The notes: a model not told the origin generated them from the letters alone. DNA of 64,000 bases from Oasisia sp. SBJ-2009 (GCA_964017155.1 OZ024856.1:46717610-46781609), one strand, 5' to 3'; counted from the first letter of the stretch, positions 12,365 to 24,440 are shown. A program made the numbers and translations.

Positions 12365-12984
12365 CGTTGTAAGTGCCATGTATATATGTTTTTCAGTTAT
12401 ATGTGTATATGTCTTACCTTTGTAAGCATCATGTATATGTTTACATTTGCATATGTATGTTTTATGTATTTATCTTAGATTCTTAGTTTCTTGTGATAGG
12501 AGTGTGTATTTAGACGTGATAGAAGTGTGTATTTAGACGTTGCACATGTTTTATGTATTTGTCTTAGTTTCTTAGTATGCTGTGATAGAAGTTAAGCAAG
12601 TATTTAAACATTGCACGCAATTTAGTTCTTTAACGCCTTTCCCTGTTTACGTACACAGTTTTTACATATAAGTTGTCCTCATTGTTATGTTGGAAGTACT
12701 GTTTTCACTCATTTTTCAGTGCTATGACAGGGTTCTTGGTGCGGTAAATAAAGTTTTTGTATAGATATATGCATGTTAGAATGCAGATTATAAATGTAGT
12801 GTCATAATAATACAGCAGTGTATGTTGTGACAGGACTTCTAGTGGTAGAGTTTGATATAAATTCCTCTCTACAGTGTGACCACATTTCTTATTTGCATTT
12901 TATTAATTCATTTTAACTAGTCATATTCTCCTACATCTTTTCCATCAGATTTTAAGTAAAAAAATAGTCACACATCTCATCGAT

Positions 12985-13305
12985 ATGTAACATGCGTTTA
13001 TGAAACTATAACAACACGCATGGCAACTTGTCAAAGGATCTTTTCTACCTGCTCTGCGAACACCACAACGGTCTCCTTAATTCGCAGAGCTCTGCGAATT
13101 AAGGAAACTAAGGAAATTCCTGAGCTACTCGTTAAAGGCTTGACAATAGATATATTCTATCATAATTTAGGTAGAAAGGTATTCACACATGTCACAGGTA
13201 TATAATACGCATTTATGAAACTACAACAACACACATATAGCAACTAATCAAAGGGTTTTTCTAACTGCTCTGCGGTGATGTCAGTGCTCTGCGAATCCGT
13301 AAGGG
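12985..13305. repeat. Degenerate direct repeat (about 213-bp offset) with a 32-bp palindrome
   Basis: Two copies of 'TATGAAACTA(T/C)AACAACAC...CTGCTCTGCG' start near 12998 and 13212. In the first copy 13074-13105 forms a perfect palindrome centred on CAGAGCTCTG; in the second the palindrome is lost. Confidence 0.55.
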
Positions 13306-13344
13306 AAATGTGCAGAGCAATTCGTTAAGGCATATAGGCATATA

Positions 13345-13470
13345 TACACACAGAAATACCCTTACTGCTGTGGCAAGCCCAACCATGTGGAACAGCTTGC
13401 CAAAGTGTATGAGATCAACTGAGACCTCAGCAGCTTTGCGAAAACAAGTATTTACTAATACAGTGTCTGA
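13345..13470 (+). mobile_element. LINE tail remnant
   Basis: The frame reads AVASPTMWNSLPKCMR and then TSAALRKQVFTN, matching the AAP.LWNSLP..IR......F...L motif near the C-terminus of CR1/L2-type LINE polyproteins. It is too short to classify further. Confidence 0.5.
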
Positions 13471-13529
13471 TTTGTACCGGCTTGGGGGGGCTGACGTACT
13501 CGTTAGTATTATTAGTACTCGTGGTTAAT

Positions 13530-14810
13530 CGAGAACAAACTATTATTGTCCAGCTGCTCAAGGTCAGTCTGCCTTTGGTGATGTTCATCCTGTTGAAGCT
13601 TTGCCTTGTCCATCCTTGCCTGGAGAAACATAAATTATATTTTTAAATATAAGAACCCCCGTCGTTAAGCATCCTAAGCCTGCTAATCTGCACATGTTAT
13701 TATTTAAAGTCGACATCAAATAATTTTGATAAAACGAAATTGTCTGTTATACTGATGCACTCGTCTGGCTTTGTTGGGCCGTCGACACAAACTAGGAATG
13801 TTAGGGATAATATGAACTACAGCAAATAAGACACAGCTAGCAATTATAAACATTGTAATATGTCTTATTGTAGCCATGCTGTGTTGGCACTATTATATCT
13901 AAGTCATTAGCATGGCTGTGCATCTCTGTTACTACCCTATTATGGACATCTGTTTTATATTAACCCAAGTGAAACCCAGCAGGCCAGATGGTTTAATATT
14001 ATTTTGTCTGTTTGGCCCCAGTGGGGCATGCACTAGTTAGTGGATACATCCGTTTCATACTTTGTCATCGTTTGCTATGTCTAAGTTAACAATTTATACA
14101 ATGTCAATGTAATGTTGTGCTAACATGGTATATCGTGAATACTTAAACTACAATTAATTAGTGGTTACATAGAAAGTTATACCTATTCCTGAGCAGCGAA
14201 TGAGAATAAAACTTGCCATAATACTAAATATTAACTAACATTATGGTTAGTTGTCAGAATGTTAACACTATCCAGTGATATCCAATTCCTTTGTAGGACA
14301 TATCATACTAAGATGATAACAAGAACACCATTTTGGCTAATAAATTGTGTGATGTATGATAAGGTAGGTGTCTTGCTTAAGTCACATCAAAGTTTCAAAA
14401 CAACATAGACATATAAAACAGCATCTCACGTGACCATTTTGTACTGCAACCGTGTGATGGGCAAATACTCCCAGCCACTTTCATTCACTAACGTTACATG
14501 AGGATGACTACGTTATGCAAATAAGTACCTTTCTGGTAAACTCGAAAGTATATTCCGACAATACAATTTTCATCAAGGTAGGTTTATAAATAAAAATGAA
14601 AACAATCTTATATTAAGAGCTTGAGTCCAAAGGTGCTATGTTTTATTTTTTACAATATCCTCATTGTATAAGCCTTAACTGTCAATCACAAATATGACTA
14701 CTTTCAAAAGTACTCATACTTGTTAGTCAACTATCTGGGATGAAATCCTCATTACTCATACACATGTCACATGTAGTATTCACCCCAAACATGACTTTTC
14801 CTGGTTACAC
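13530..14810. other. No gene seen
   Basis: AT-rich, no ORF with recognisable motifs, no obvious repeat structure beyond short A/T runs. Confidence 0.45.
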
Positions 14811-14814
14811 AGTG

Positions 14815-15235
14815 TAAACAAGATACACGGTTTAAGAGAGCAAGCATATATTGCAACATCTGCATTTGTACTGTTTTATATTCGTATAAGTACATCACTC
14901 CAAAGAATGTTTTAAATATTGTTTTTATGAATAGCAATCACGGAATTACAGATATAGCACAGTGATATACTGTGAAAGATTGTTCTGTTTTGTGTAGTAC
15001 CAATAAAGTGGTTTAGCCTAGGTAGAGCGAATATTAGTCCTACCAGTATGCGCTGAGCATCTGTTTGAATAGCCTCTGCCCTTTGGGAAGTGTCGTTGCA
15101 ACAAACTTGCGTCATAACGGGCTATGACGTACATTGCGCATACGCAATGTCCGTTTTGCCGAATCTATATGACGTACATTGCGCATGCGCAATGTCCGTT
15201 TTGCCGAATCTATATGACGTGCGTCGAAGTAAGAA
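14815..15235 (+). repeat. Dispersed repeat, copy A, ending in NRF-1/CRE-like units
   Basis: Matches 18035-18335 at moderate identity (shared 'AACAAGATACACG', 'AATAAAGTGGTTTAGCC', 'ATATTAGTCCTACCAGTATG', 'AATAGCCTCTGCCC'). Its right end (15125-15225) carries two tandem 45-bp units of TGACGTAC followed by ATTGCGCAT(A/G)CGCAAT, then a decayed third unit. The palindrome contains TGCGCATGCGCA, the NRF-1 consensus, and TGACGTAC is a half CRE. It is probably a transposon terminus or internal promoter. Confidence 0.65.
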
Positions 15236-16140
15236 ATGTAAGCAAACGCACGTGTCAATATTCGGAGGCAGTTAAATATCATAAAAAATATATATTTGCC
15301 AACAATGCATTTATCGATCGTATAAAATAAAGGTTTAAATAATAATAATAGAGAACATCATGTTTTCGTCCTATTATTTAGGGGAAATTGACACAAAACC
15401 TAACTACGAGCGGCCCCATCGTGCTACATAAAACCTGTCTACTTTGAGTCATCGTCATTCATAAATAAAACAAATTACATCATATAAATGTGGACCACGT
15501 ATTCTGGTGCAGCTTGGGCAAACAATAAATATAAACAAATAAATAATTATGGTAAGCCTCATATGGTATGGTGTGCTCGGTAATGACGTTTCAGCAAAAA
15601 AATAGCGTCCATAATATGACAGAAATATACGAATCAATCAATTTGTTCAGTAATGTATCTTTTCTCTAAATTGTTTGTGTTCGAATTTTTGAGGGTACTG
15701 TACAAAGTTATTTGAAAACATGATACATCTTTATTATGATCATTACAAATTAGTTGTTTTTACTAAAATCTTGAAGTGTCATACCGTGTCATGTTTCAGT
15801 TGAGAGATTCACACTCAATAAAATATTGTCATATCTTGGATGCGTAATCATGTGTAATTAAAAACAGAGAAAAGCAACACATTTTAAAACCTTTTAAATC
15901 TGTTAATCTCAATGCAGTTTACATCAAATACTACATTTTCGATACTTATATCTGTACTGTATCACTGTTACAAGGTATGCTGTTTTATGCAACAGGTGGT
16001 CATGCTGGTGGTCATTACGGGTCATAGCAAACACATTTGATTGAATCTTATCAAACTACATAATATGCGTGCCCTGTATAGCATACGAACTTACCTAAAT
16101 ATTTATCGGATAACATGTAAATATCCTGCAGATTGTAAAC
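15236..16140. other. No gene seen
   Basis: AT-rich sequence without recognised motifs; only chance ORFs. Confidence 0.45.
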
Positions 16141-16356
16141 CTGCCGACATTGCACCGCAGACGCGATGAATTGTGTAGAGTGTATTTCGCTAAAATGAAG
16201 AGTAGTGGTCACAAACTGAATGCGTTATTACCAAATGGTCGAAGTGTGCCATATGCCTTGAAGTTGTGTAACAAGTTACCTATCCCAAGGGCAAAAACTA
16301 ATCGCTACAAAAATTCCTTAATTCCGTGGTGTTTAGAGCATTTTCAGATCGGCTAG
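16140..16356 (+). mobile_element. LINE C-terminus (ORF2 tail)
   Basis: The frame LHRRRDELCRVYFAKMKSS, then KLNALLP, and finally TNRYKNSLIPWCLEHFQ before TAG, has the ordered tail motifs of LINE ORF2 proteins (L..RR..LC...F..M, LLP, T.RYK.S.IP..L.H.Q). It ends at a natural-looking stop at 16354-16356, with an AT-rich 3' flank containing TTAATTTAATT repeats. Only the last 70 residues of the protein are left. Confidence 0.7.
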
Positions 16357-16728
16357 TAATGGACGTATATTTTAATTTAATTTAATTAATTAATTTATTT
16401 ATTTATTTTATAACAATGTTGATGGAAAGTTTATTTTAATGTATATGTCTTAAATTTACTACGTAGGTTTCCAATATTTTTAACAAGATTTGCTAACTTT
16501 TTACATTAACAAAAATATGATATTGTATGGAATTGTTGATTTTAGTATGAATGTACATGTACAATCCAACTGTAATGTTGCCACATAATAAATTTTTCTT
16601 ATCTTTATCCTATGTTCACAACAAAAATATTTATTTTAAGCACTGTTGCAAATACCAAAATGTTATTTCCCATTACTGGCGCACAGCCATTTCTGCTTTT
16701 TCCAGTTTCGATCAGTCCAAGATTCGAC

Positions 16729-16765
16729 CGAATCTGGGACCGCGACGGTAGCGGTCCCAGATTCG
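16729..16765. other. Hairpin, 15-bp perfect arms and 7-nt loop
   Basis: CGAATCTGGGACCGC and its exact inverse are separated by GACGGTA. Related sequence ('GAATC(C)TGGACCGAGTCGAATCTG') recurs inverted at 18957-18985, next to the NRF-1-like array, so the hairpin belongs to the same repeat family. Confidence 0.6.
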
Positions 16766-17163
16766 ACCCGGTCCAGGATTCGACCTTTGTTACTAACGTA
16801 GTTTCCGTTAGTAATACGTCAAGTATTGAAATAATATTGTTATCACGCACATCTTAAATAAAAATAGATTAACTTATGTGATCATTTTCACTCACTCGAA
16901 CGTGTTGTGTTATTTAGAGCGTTGTTTTCGTCAGTCGAGGTTTTAATTAGTATCGAGGTTACAGCAATAGGCTGCGCGTGGCGCTGTCTATATGCACAGC
17001 CGCGGTGTCCTGTTTCGTTTTATTGGGATATGGCTATTTGCTACCCCTCCACGAACAAATGAATGTAAACGCCTGATGTAAATCTTGTCAAACGTACCTT
17101 CATTCCAGTGGCGTAGCCAGGATTTTGCATTGGAGGGGCCATCCGACAATCAAACAAACTCGG

Positions 17164-17167
<4 letters not shown>

Positions 17168-17258
<91 letters not shown>
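17168..17258. repeat. (GT)n microsatellite
   Basis: About 45 GT units. Just upstream (17107-17123) is AGTGGCGTAGCCAGGAT, a phrase I associate with transposon termini in many animals; no partner inverse end was found. Confidence 0.9.
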
Positions 17259-17259
<1 letters not shown>

Positions 17260-17870
17260 TATAGTTTTCTATATAATTCTATAGACTTTTGCAGTGGTCT
17301 ATAGTTTTCTATAGAATTCTACACATTTTCTATAGATTTTGTTTGGCCTAAAGTTTTCTATATAATTTTATAGATTTTTCTATAGTTTTTTAAGGAACAC
17401 TATAGATTCTTCTATAGACTTTATGGGATCTATAGTTTTCTATGTAATTATATAGGAAACTATACATTTTCTATAGAAATCATGGGATCTATTGTTTTCT
17501 AAAGAATTTTTTATAGAAAAACTATAGATTTTACGGGGCCTATAGTTTTCTATAGAAAAGTATAGATTTTTTTTATGGAAAACTCTAGATTTTGTTCTTT
17601 TACAGGGCCTGTGATTTTCTATAGAAAACAATAGATTTTTCTAAATATTTTACAGGGCCTACAGTTTTTTATACAATTCTACAGATTTTCCAATAGATTT
17701 CACCGGGCCTATTGTTTTCTACAGAATTTATCGATTTGTCAGAATAGAATAGAAGTTATAGAAACTATAGTTTTTTATATAATTCTATAGGAAATAATAG
17801 ATTTTTTATAGAATTCATGGGGTAATTTTCTAAAGAATATTTTATATAAAACTACACATTCATGATATAC
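17259..17870. repeat. Degenerate CTATAG/TTTTCTATAGA repeat tract
   Basis: More than 20 copies of CTATAG or one-base variants, mostly as 'CTATAGTTTTCTATAGAATT' and 'CTATAGATTTT', with intervening 'GGGCCTA' or 'GGGATCTA' at roughly 60-70-bp spacing. No coding potential. CTATAG is itself a palindrome, so the tract is dense in short inverted repeats. Confidence 0.75.
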
Positions 17871-17910
17871 CCAATATATAATGTTATTAAATATATATAA
17901 TAAATACATG

Positions 17911-17979
<69 letters not shown>
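17911..17979. repeat. (AT)n microsatellite
   Basis: About 34 uninterrupted AT units immediately ahead of dispersed repeat copy B. Confidence 0.9.
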
Positions 17980-17982
<3 letters not shown>

Positions 17983-18034
17983 ATATGTAATGATAGTGCT
18001 TGCATACGTAAAATTGTTTACAATGAATGGAACC

Positions 18035-18335
18035 TATTATTAGACAAGATACACGATTTTAGAGAGCAAGCATATTTTGCAACATCTACATTTATATTGG
18101 TTTATATTACTGTAAGTATATCACTGCTACGATTTATTATTATTTCTTAACAACAATCATGTAATTTAAGATTTAGCACACTGATACACTGTGAAAGACG
18201 GTTCTGTTTTTTTGTAGTAGCAATAAAGTGGTTTAGCCAAGGTATAGCGAATATTAGTCCTACCAGTATGTGCTGAGCATCTGTGTGAATAGCCTCTGCC
18301 CTTCGGGAAACGTCATTGCACGTAATTTTAAATTC
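18035..18335 (+). repeat. Dispersed repeat, copy B
   Basis: Second copy of the 14815-15110 repeat in the same orientation, sharing several 15-20-bp blocks. Here about 390 bp of unrelated sequence separates it from the NRF-1-like array, whereas in copy A the array follows directly. Confidence 0.6.
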
Positions 18336-18716
18336 CAAGTCCAAATTACATTTAATGAGACAACATAAAAACAAGTTTAGGTGTAATTGATTTTCTACTG
18401 AATTACTACTTAGGCTATGCTGGCAAAATTAGGCTAATGACTAAAACATGTATTTTACTTACCGTCTACCTCGTACTTCTAATCCATCGAGTTCGACGCC
18501 TTGCCCTTGCCGACCGCGTCTCTTAGGCTAGACGTCTGCCGATTCCACGGCGATGCGAGCCATGCATTAAGAATTCTTTTACGCAAGACATATACTCAGT
18601 ATATTCGTCCTCCATGGCTAAACAACACTGACTCACTTCTCGTGGAACAAGTTACAATAAAAATATAATTAAATGGAGTGACTGCTGGCTGGGTTGTCAC
18701 CAACACAAACTCGGAT

Positions 18717-18990
18717 CATAACGGGCTCTGACGTACATTGCGCATGCGCAATGTTCGCTTAGCCGAATCTATGACGTACATTGCGCATGCGCAATGTCCG
18801 TTTAGCCGAATCTATGACGTACATTGCGCATGCGTAATATCGTTTAGTCGAATCTCGGCCCGGGCAAGACGTATGTCGTTGCCACTACGTCACAGCGCGT
18901 CAGAACAGCTAAAACCGGTCACTGCGCATGCGCGTGCATGCGCGATATGCGTTTAGACGAATCCTGGACCGAGTCGAATCTGAGACCACG
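18717..18990 (+). promoter_or_regulatory. Tandem NRF-1/CRE-like palindrome array
   Basis: Three units of 43 bp start at 18729, 18772 and 18814. Each is TGACGTAC, then ATTGCGCATGCGCAAT (an exact NRF-1 consensus palindrome in the first two, one mismatch in the third), then CGNTTAGCCGAATCT or similar. A further GCGCATGCGCGTGCATGCGC lies near 18923. NRF-1 drives TATA-less housekeeping promoters in animals. The repeat may be a transposon promoter or simply a palindromic satellite; function is inferred. Confidence 0.5.
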
Positions 18991-19321
18991 ACACCGCCTC
19001 TATACTTCTTTCCTCTATGAGGCCCAGTTCCCAGATATTTAATTGCTATCACAATCATGTACATATGGTAAAGTAATTGCTAGAATACTTTACTGGTATA
19101 TTAGTTATGTATACAATTATTGTTTACGCACATGTTGACTGTTGTTTGGTTAAGACAGCCTCAGGGACTGTCCCAGCAACAGCGAACACGGGAACAGTTA
19201 TACATGTTCAACATTGAATCAAGGATATTATAGTTTCACAAAGATACGCAACTCGTCGCGATAACGTGTGACGCCGCAACCACTAACGCCATCTAGGTTT
19301 AAGCGTGCTAAACTACAGACG

Positions 19322-19440
19322 ATGGCGTCTGCTCGACGTTGGACGGCAAATTGCCAATGTTGTGCTGCGCCCAACTGCAACAACAGTCGCACAAAATGTT
19401 CGGAAATGGTTTCCCACCGCTTCCCGGTTGAAGGGAGAAG
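19322..19440 (+). pseudogene. THAP zinc-finger exon of P-type element
   Basis: From ATG 19322 (MASARRWTANCQ) the protein has C-AAPN-C, a C-x4-C pair, then SHRFPVE, the conserved FP motif. The exon ends at AAG|GTACAT at 19440/19441, the same relative position as the donor in the THAP exon near 2127. THAP domains recognise the ends of P elements. The C-x2-H half of the finger should lie in the next exon and was not found. The ORF itself stays open to 19537, but the tail past the donor is not THAP-like. Confidence 0.6.
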
Positions 19441-21072
19441 GTACATATTGGAACTATTAAAGAAACGTGTATGTAAAAGTAGAGTAATCGACACTTTCCC
19501 CTGTGAAAACATGAGAAAAATTGCCAAATGTACATAGACATAGTCACTGAAAGTGAAACGCCAGTCGCATACGCTAGCAAGTCGAACACTGTCACTGAAG
19601 GATACCGTTTGTAATTATCACCATATGTAACATAGAATGCGTTAAACAGGTACATTTGGCATCTACACAAACAATCTGATTGGCAAAGATGTAAAATGGG
19701 ATTTGTGAACATACATTTTCAAAAACTACTTGTGTTATATTACACGAAATACTCACTGGCCCCCGTTGCGTAATGGTCCCTATGCCTATGGGGTGTGTGG
19801 CATGTTTAAAAACATCTACAAATAACGCAGAAGGGCGGAATATACGTAGATAATATTGGTTGGTTCTCAATATGCCAAAGGATTATTCCTAGTTCACTTC
19901 CCATGTGGAGTTCACTCTCGTATGGCAATGTGTTTAAATTTGGCTAAATCTTGTAATTATTACCACCACCTTGTAATGAGTTACTTATCTATTTCGACTC
20001 GTGGCATAGCTAGATATTAAAGTTGCATTCTGACATAATTTCCCATTTTTAACGCATTTTAGAAAAGTCAATGTACACCATGACCGATATTTGCTTATTA
20101 GTATACTTCCTACCACATGTCTCACTTTGTGGTTTTATATGTTATTTGATCAAATATAAGTTTGCAACAAACAACGTCAACGGCTCTGGAGTTTCCCAAA
20201 AGTCGATTTATTTTTACCATCGGAACTCTCCGGTCAACGTAAGTAAACGATGGGGCAAACTAAAAGGCGGTTCAACATATCCACGTTAGTCGCTAAAGGC
20301 GCCACTAGGCAACAATACCCTAGTTATTTAAATCATTGGGCAACTGGACATGCCGTAAATATGGAGCGTATCAAGCGGTGGCATCTTTGTGAATGTAGTA
20401 TGCCGTTTTCGTGCGGTCTGCCAATTGTGGTCCGCCTTTTAGTGTGGCCCCCTCCTGGCAGCGCTTTTCACTGGAATTCCCTTCTTCGAGGTCTAAACCA
20501 ATCAGAGAATTCTAACTGGTGGGGGCCACCATAATTTTTTTTCGTCTTTTGCTGCTTTTTATCTTAAAACGTCATATTATGTGAAAATAAGTTGATAGGT
20601 AGTTGAGGAAAACAATATATAGTGTATGGGGAATGCTGGTTTACTGGAACATTTTATTTTATACATGGCGGAAGTCAGAATGCAACTTTAATCTAATAGA
20701 GTTGAAATATAATGTAATTTATGCATGAAGTCAATAATGTTTTTTTTATATAACAGGATATATTATTATTTATATGGCAGGATTAATGTTCGTATATAAC
20801 TAATTCTGTTTATATTATTTTTTCTTAATATTCATTTAAACATTTAGGATGTGTTCAATATTTACATATCTAATGATTTATTATTATGCCGGTTATGACC
20901 ACAATAATTATGTTTGGGGATACATATTAATAAAAGTGTTTACATTCTTGTGTATTACATCATGCGTACAACATGTTGACATGGTCTTCAATTGTAATGT
21001 TTTTTGAATGTTATTTAAATAAATAATAGTGAATTGAATTGAACTAATATTTGTGTTCAATACATGTTGCAG

Positions 21073-21264
21073 AAGAAGCAGCTCACACAGGCACAGTTGA
21101 GTTCATCGAAAGGATGGACCAACTGTTCAATGCCTTTAACAGCCAGACGCTGACCAGTCCAGCACTGATGCAACACGCTCTGACTGTAACCAGTGGACAC
21201 AAAGTGTTCTTGCTAGGCATCTTAGATTGGCTATCCAAGATTAAAAGCAAAGGCTATGATGGCA
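21073..21264 (+). pseudogene. P-element/THAP9-like transposase exon
   Basis: After a plausible acceptor (TACATGTTGCAG) the frame reads TGTVEFIERMDQLFNAFNSQ and then ALTVTSGHKVFLLGILDWL, ending at a possible GCA|GTATAT donor. This matches the stretch of P-type transposases where 'F...D.LFD.LNSR' is followed by 'SPH..FL......L'. Only this exon of the catalytic half is present. It supports the identity of the element defined by the surrounding inverted ends. Confidence 0.6.
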
Positions 21265-22789
21265 GTATATTAATTTTGTTAAAATGTTGTGTCATTTGTT
21301 GTATACATTCTTGACTATTACATGTACCAGATAGATCTAAATCTAAACAAAATGGCCTATTTTGACTTATTAAATCAAATCAAGGCAAGCTTTTCAAACA
21401 TCCTGTGTATGCTATGATTTACACCTGAATTTTATTAATGAGCTTTGAATGTCATATTAGTATTCCATGTATATTTCAGACCATTGACTGTACACAAGGT
21501 ACGGTTTATGGCAATAATATTATTAAAACATATAATATTATTAAAACATGACGTTTCGTTGTGGCATAATAATGGTGTATGTTTTATCCATGACATATAT
21601 TCTTAGTACATATTCAGTCGAACAATAAAAATAGGAACGTTTTAATTGGATTATAGCCATTAGTCACCGTTTTGTTTGGGTTGTGTACACGCCATTGGAA
21701 CGTTTATGTTTATATACACACTATTTACCATTTTAACTGAACTGTAACGATAATTTACGTTTTGAATTGTATACATTATTAATTGGGACTTTTGGGCTTG
21801 TTATGTTTCTGTGAATAAATCTTCTGTACCTCGTTATAGTCATATTCTGTTTGTCTTAATTGTTCAATGCATCTATGCTTGTAAGGGAATTTGACTTTAA
21901 TATGTGCGTTTTCAACCCAAATGTCTTAATTCTTGCAATTGTGCCGCTTCAAACCAAGCAAAACAGGTACGGGAGTAATTGAACAAGCAGTTCGAGCAAG
22001 AATTTGGACAAATTCTCAAATCTTTAACAATATGGGGCCAGAACTATCGCGTTTATTATGAAATAGGCCCAGGAATGTACTGTGTCATTAACATCAATTG
22101 AAATAATACATTAGCTTAAAAACACTATCTACAAGGCAAGTGCGGTGAGTTAGGGTGAGAGGGGGATATATATGACCGCTGGTGCAGCCTCTGTCATTTG
22201 AACCTTTGCTATCGTGTCCTAACACGCTGGTGCAGTCTCTGTAATTGGAACCTTCATTATCGTAGTTTAGCACCCTTAATATCAGGTGGCGCCACTTACG
22301 TAATGTCACGCTATTTACGGCAAAATCGCGAGGAGTTGCGTATCTTTGTGAAGCTATAGAATCCTTGATTGAATTACGTCAGTTAACAATACTGTATGTT
22401 TACTTTCGCTAATAAAAATATTATGACTCAGGGATTCTGGAACCGAAGAATAAATATAGATAAAGCTAAGTTATTATTTGTTGAATGTATTATATTTATG
22501 ACTAAAATGTGTTGTGTGAATTAGCATACTAAAGTTCAGTTATTTCGGATTTAATTTGCTGTTGAAAATGTCTTAATAACATTTATTGTTGAGTTGAATC
22601 TAATTATTTGTTGTTGAGTTTTTTGAATATTGAACTAATATTATATTGTAGATATCCTATGAATATTTTAAAGTGTAGAACTTTGTAATTTAATTATCAA
22701 TATTCTTAACTACATTATATAACCATTACATGTTAAATAATCTGTTTCACCTGTAGGCTATTTCATAAAGGAATGTTATTGTTTGAACG

Positions 22790-23060
22790 TTGTGGGCCTA
22801 TGGCACGGTGCATGACCTTCCAACAACTGGTGGCTGAACTGTCTGCGCAAGTGGCTCGCATCAATCACTACAGATCCGTCAAACCAACAGTAGGCGAGCG
22901 TTTTAGAATGGCTGTTAGTGGCTCTGAATACATTATTCTGATGAAGTAGAGATAAATGGTGATATCCCACAAGTGACGCTACACATTGTGGACGTCATTA
23001 GTGAGGTTGAGAAACCTTGATGAACAACTGGAAAAACTACATTCAAGTGGACATTACACA
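22790..23060 (+). mobile_element. Possible PIF/Harbinger transposase N-terminal remnant
   Basis: The plus frame from about 22810 reads MTFQQLVAELSAQVARINHY and ERFRMAVSGSEY. Harbinger (HARBI1-like) transposases have 'F..LL..V.P.I...DT..R..I...ERL...LR.LATG' at this place. The match is weak, stops follow quickly, and no catalytic region is visible. Confidence 0.25.
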
Positions 23061-23071
23061 TACTGCTGCAC

Positions 23072-23330
23072 ATGCAAGACTATAAACTATATATTATCTG
23101 CCTCAGAATGTGCTGTGCCAGCAGGTTAAGTGTTTCTCTGCACAGGATTACAAATGTTGCTGACAAAAAGTGTGTTTTCTGCCATGGAATGAAAACTGTC
23201 ACCGTGCCAGCAGGATTACAACATGTGTTTCTCTGCCTCGGAAATACAGGTGTTGCTGTATGTATAGCAATAGGACTACAAACAGTGTTTCTCGTCCAGG
23301 ACTATGATGTTTGTTTACCAGCATCATAAT
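23072..23330 (+). repeat. Degenerate short tandem repeat
   Basis: Loose units of about 80-95 bp share 'CCAGCAGG(A)TTA' and 'TGTTTCTC(T)GCC/GTCC(A)GG', at about 23110, 23205 and 23270. The open frame across it is probably a by-product. Confidence 0.35.
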
Positions 23331-23689
23331 TACAAATGCTTGCGTAGCATATTATTCACATTTTATGCACCCACAGATAACGACATTCGTGGAATTATAT
23401 ATGTTGATGCTCAGCTTAAATACATTATAATAAATTATCTTGGTATGACTGAAATAAGATGTTATGCCAAGGTCAAATTAAATCCACATTTATTCAATTC
23501 AATTTCAATTTATTGTCCTTTAAAATGATTTGCATTGTACAACTCATGATCACATCTAAAATATATGGGAAGGTCACAACAAAGTGCAAGTGAATTCCAG
23601 ATTCCAGCCTCTACAAGAACAATTCAACCGGTTGACAGCAATATGACTCATTTAGCATTCAACATTATAATGGCCACAGGCACAAAACT

Positions 23690-24440
23690 CCTGCTATAGG
23701 GAGATGTTTAACATTTTATACAGACGGAAGTACATGGAAGAACATAGAGAGCGGGTGATCAGACTCAATAGCAACAGCACGAGCGTTCTTCAAATTTGCA
23801 TGGCCAATTATTTCGGAGAGCATTGGTGTAGGTAAACCAATGATCTTGGCAGAAACGTGTGATATTTTCAGAAGCCTGTTACGGTTTTACACAGAAAGAG
23901 CAGGGTAGTAACAAATGCTGCATTACGTTATGAGAGGCTCAATTATGCTACGGTAAAGGAATAGAAGAAGTAATGGATCAACGTAGTAAGCTCGTAACTT
24001 TCGAAGAACGTGCAGTCGCTGCTGGGACTTTTTTGCACGGTTGTAACATGCTCTGTAAATGATAATTGTTCATCTAAGATAACACCGAGGTACTTGAATG
24101 AATCAACCTATTCCACAGGTTCACCGTTGATGACAATATGACTAATGACAGTTCTATTACGACGGAAGTCGATGCACATTTCTTTCATTTTGGAAACATT
24201 CAGGTGCAGACAACTGTTACTGCACCAACTAGATAAACGTACCACTGGAGAAATATATGACTGGTATGAGGCAAAATCACTCAAAAGAGCGAGCATGGCT
24301 GTATCATCAGAAAACCTCACAAATTGGGTAGATGGATCAACCCTCCAACAGTCATTTGTATACAAAGTGTACAAAATATGGACTCAGAACACAATTGTTG
24401 GGTCACATAGGCGTAGCTTTTTATTTTGTATAAATATCAT
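23690..24440 (-). mobile_element. LINE RT fragment, palm to thumb (L2/Rex1-like)
   Basis: The minus strand reads MYTLYTNDCW, then the catalytic motif FSDDTAMLALLSD, SWCSNSCLHLNVSKMKEMCI, and after a shift SFKYLGVILDEQLSFTEHV. This is the order of motif C, D and E and the thumb in LINE reverse transcriptases. Further 3' homology continues with stops to about 23690. It belongs to the same broad group as the fragment at 70-633 but covers the part that copy lacks. The first residue of the YADD box is Ser here (FSDD), a known variant in this group. Confidence 0.75.

Larger units (their letters stand above)
19217..22370 (+). mobile_element. P-superfamily DNA transposon, deletion derivative
   Basis: The two ends are inverted copies: AATCAAGGAT at the left (19217) and its inverse at 22361-22370. 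Similarity continues inward through 'TTCACAAAGATACGCAACTC' for about 110 bp, as far as 'GTGCTAAACTAC'. Between them are a THAP zinc-finger exon (19322-19440) and an exon resembling the C-terminal half of P-element/THAP9 transposases (21073-21264), both on the plus strand. The RNase H-like catalytic exons expected between them are not recognisable, so this is an internally deleted, non-autonomous copy. P elements make 8-bp target duplications; none was visible here, consistent with an old insertion. Confidence 0.65.

Noticed and set aside
17107..17123. Transposon end suggested by AGTGGCGTAGCCAGGAT
   Set aside because: No inverted partner or target duplication was found in the following several kb, so no element can be delimited.
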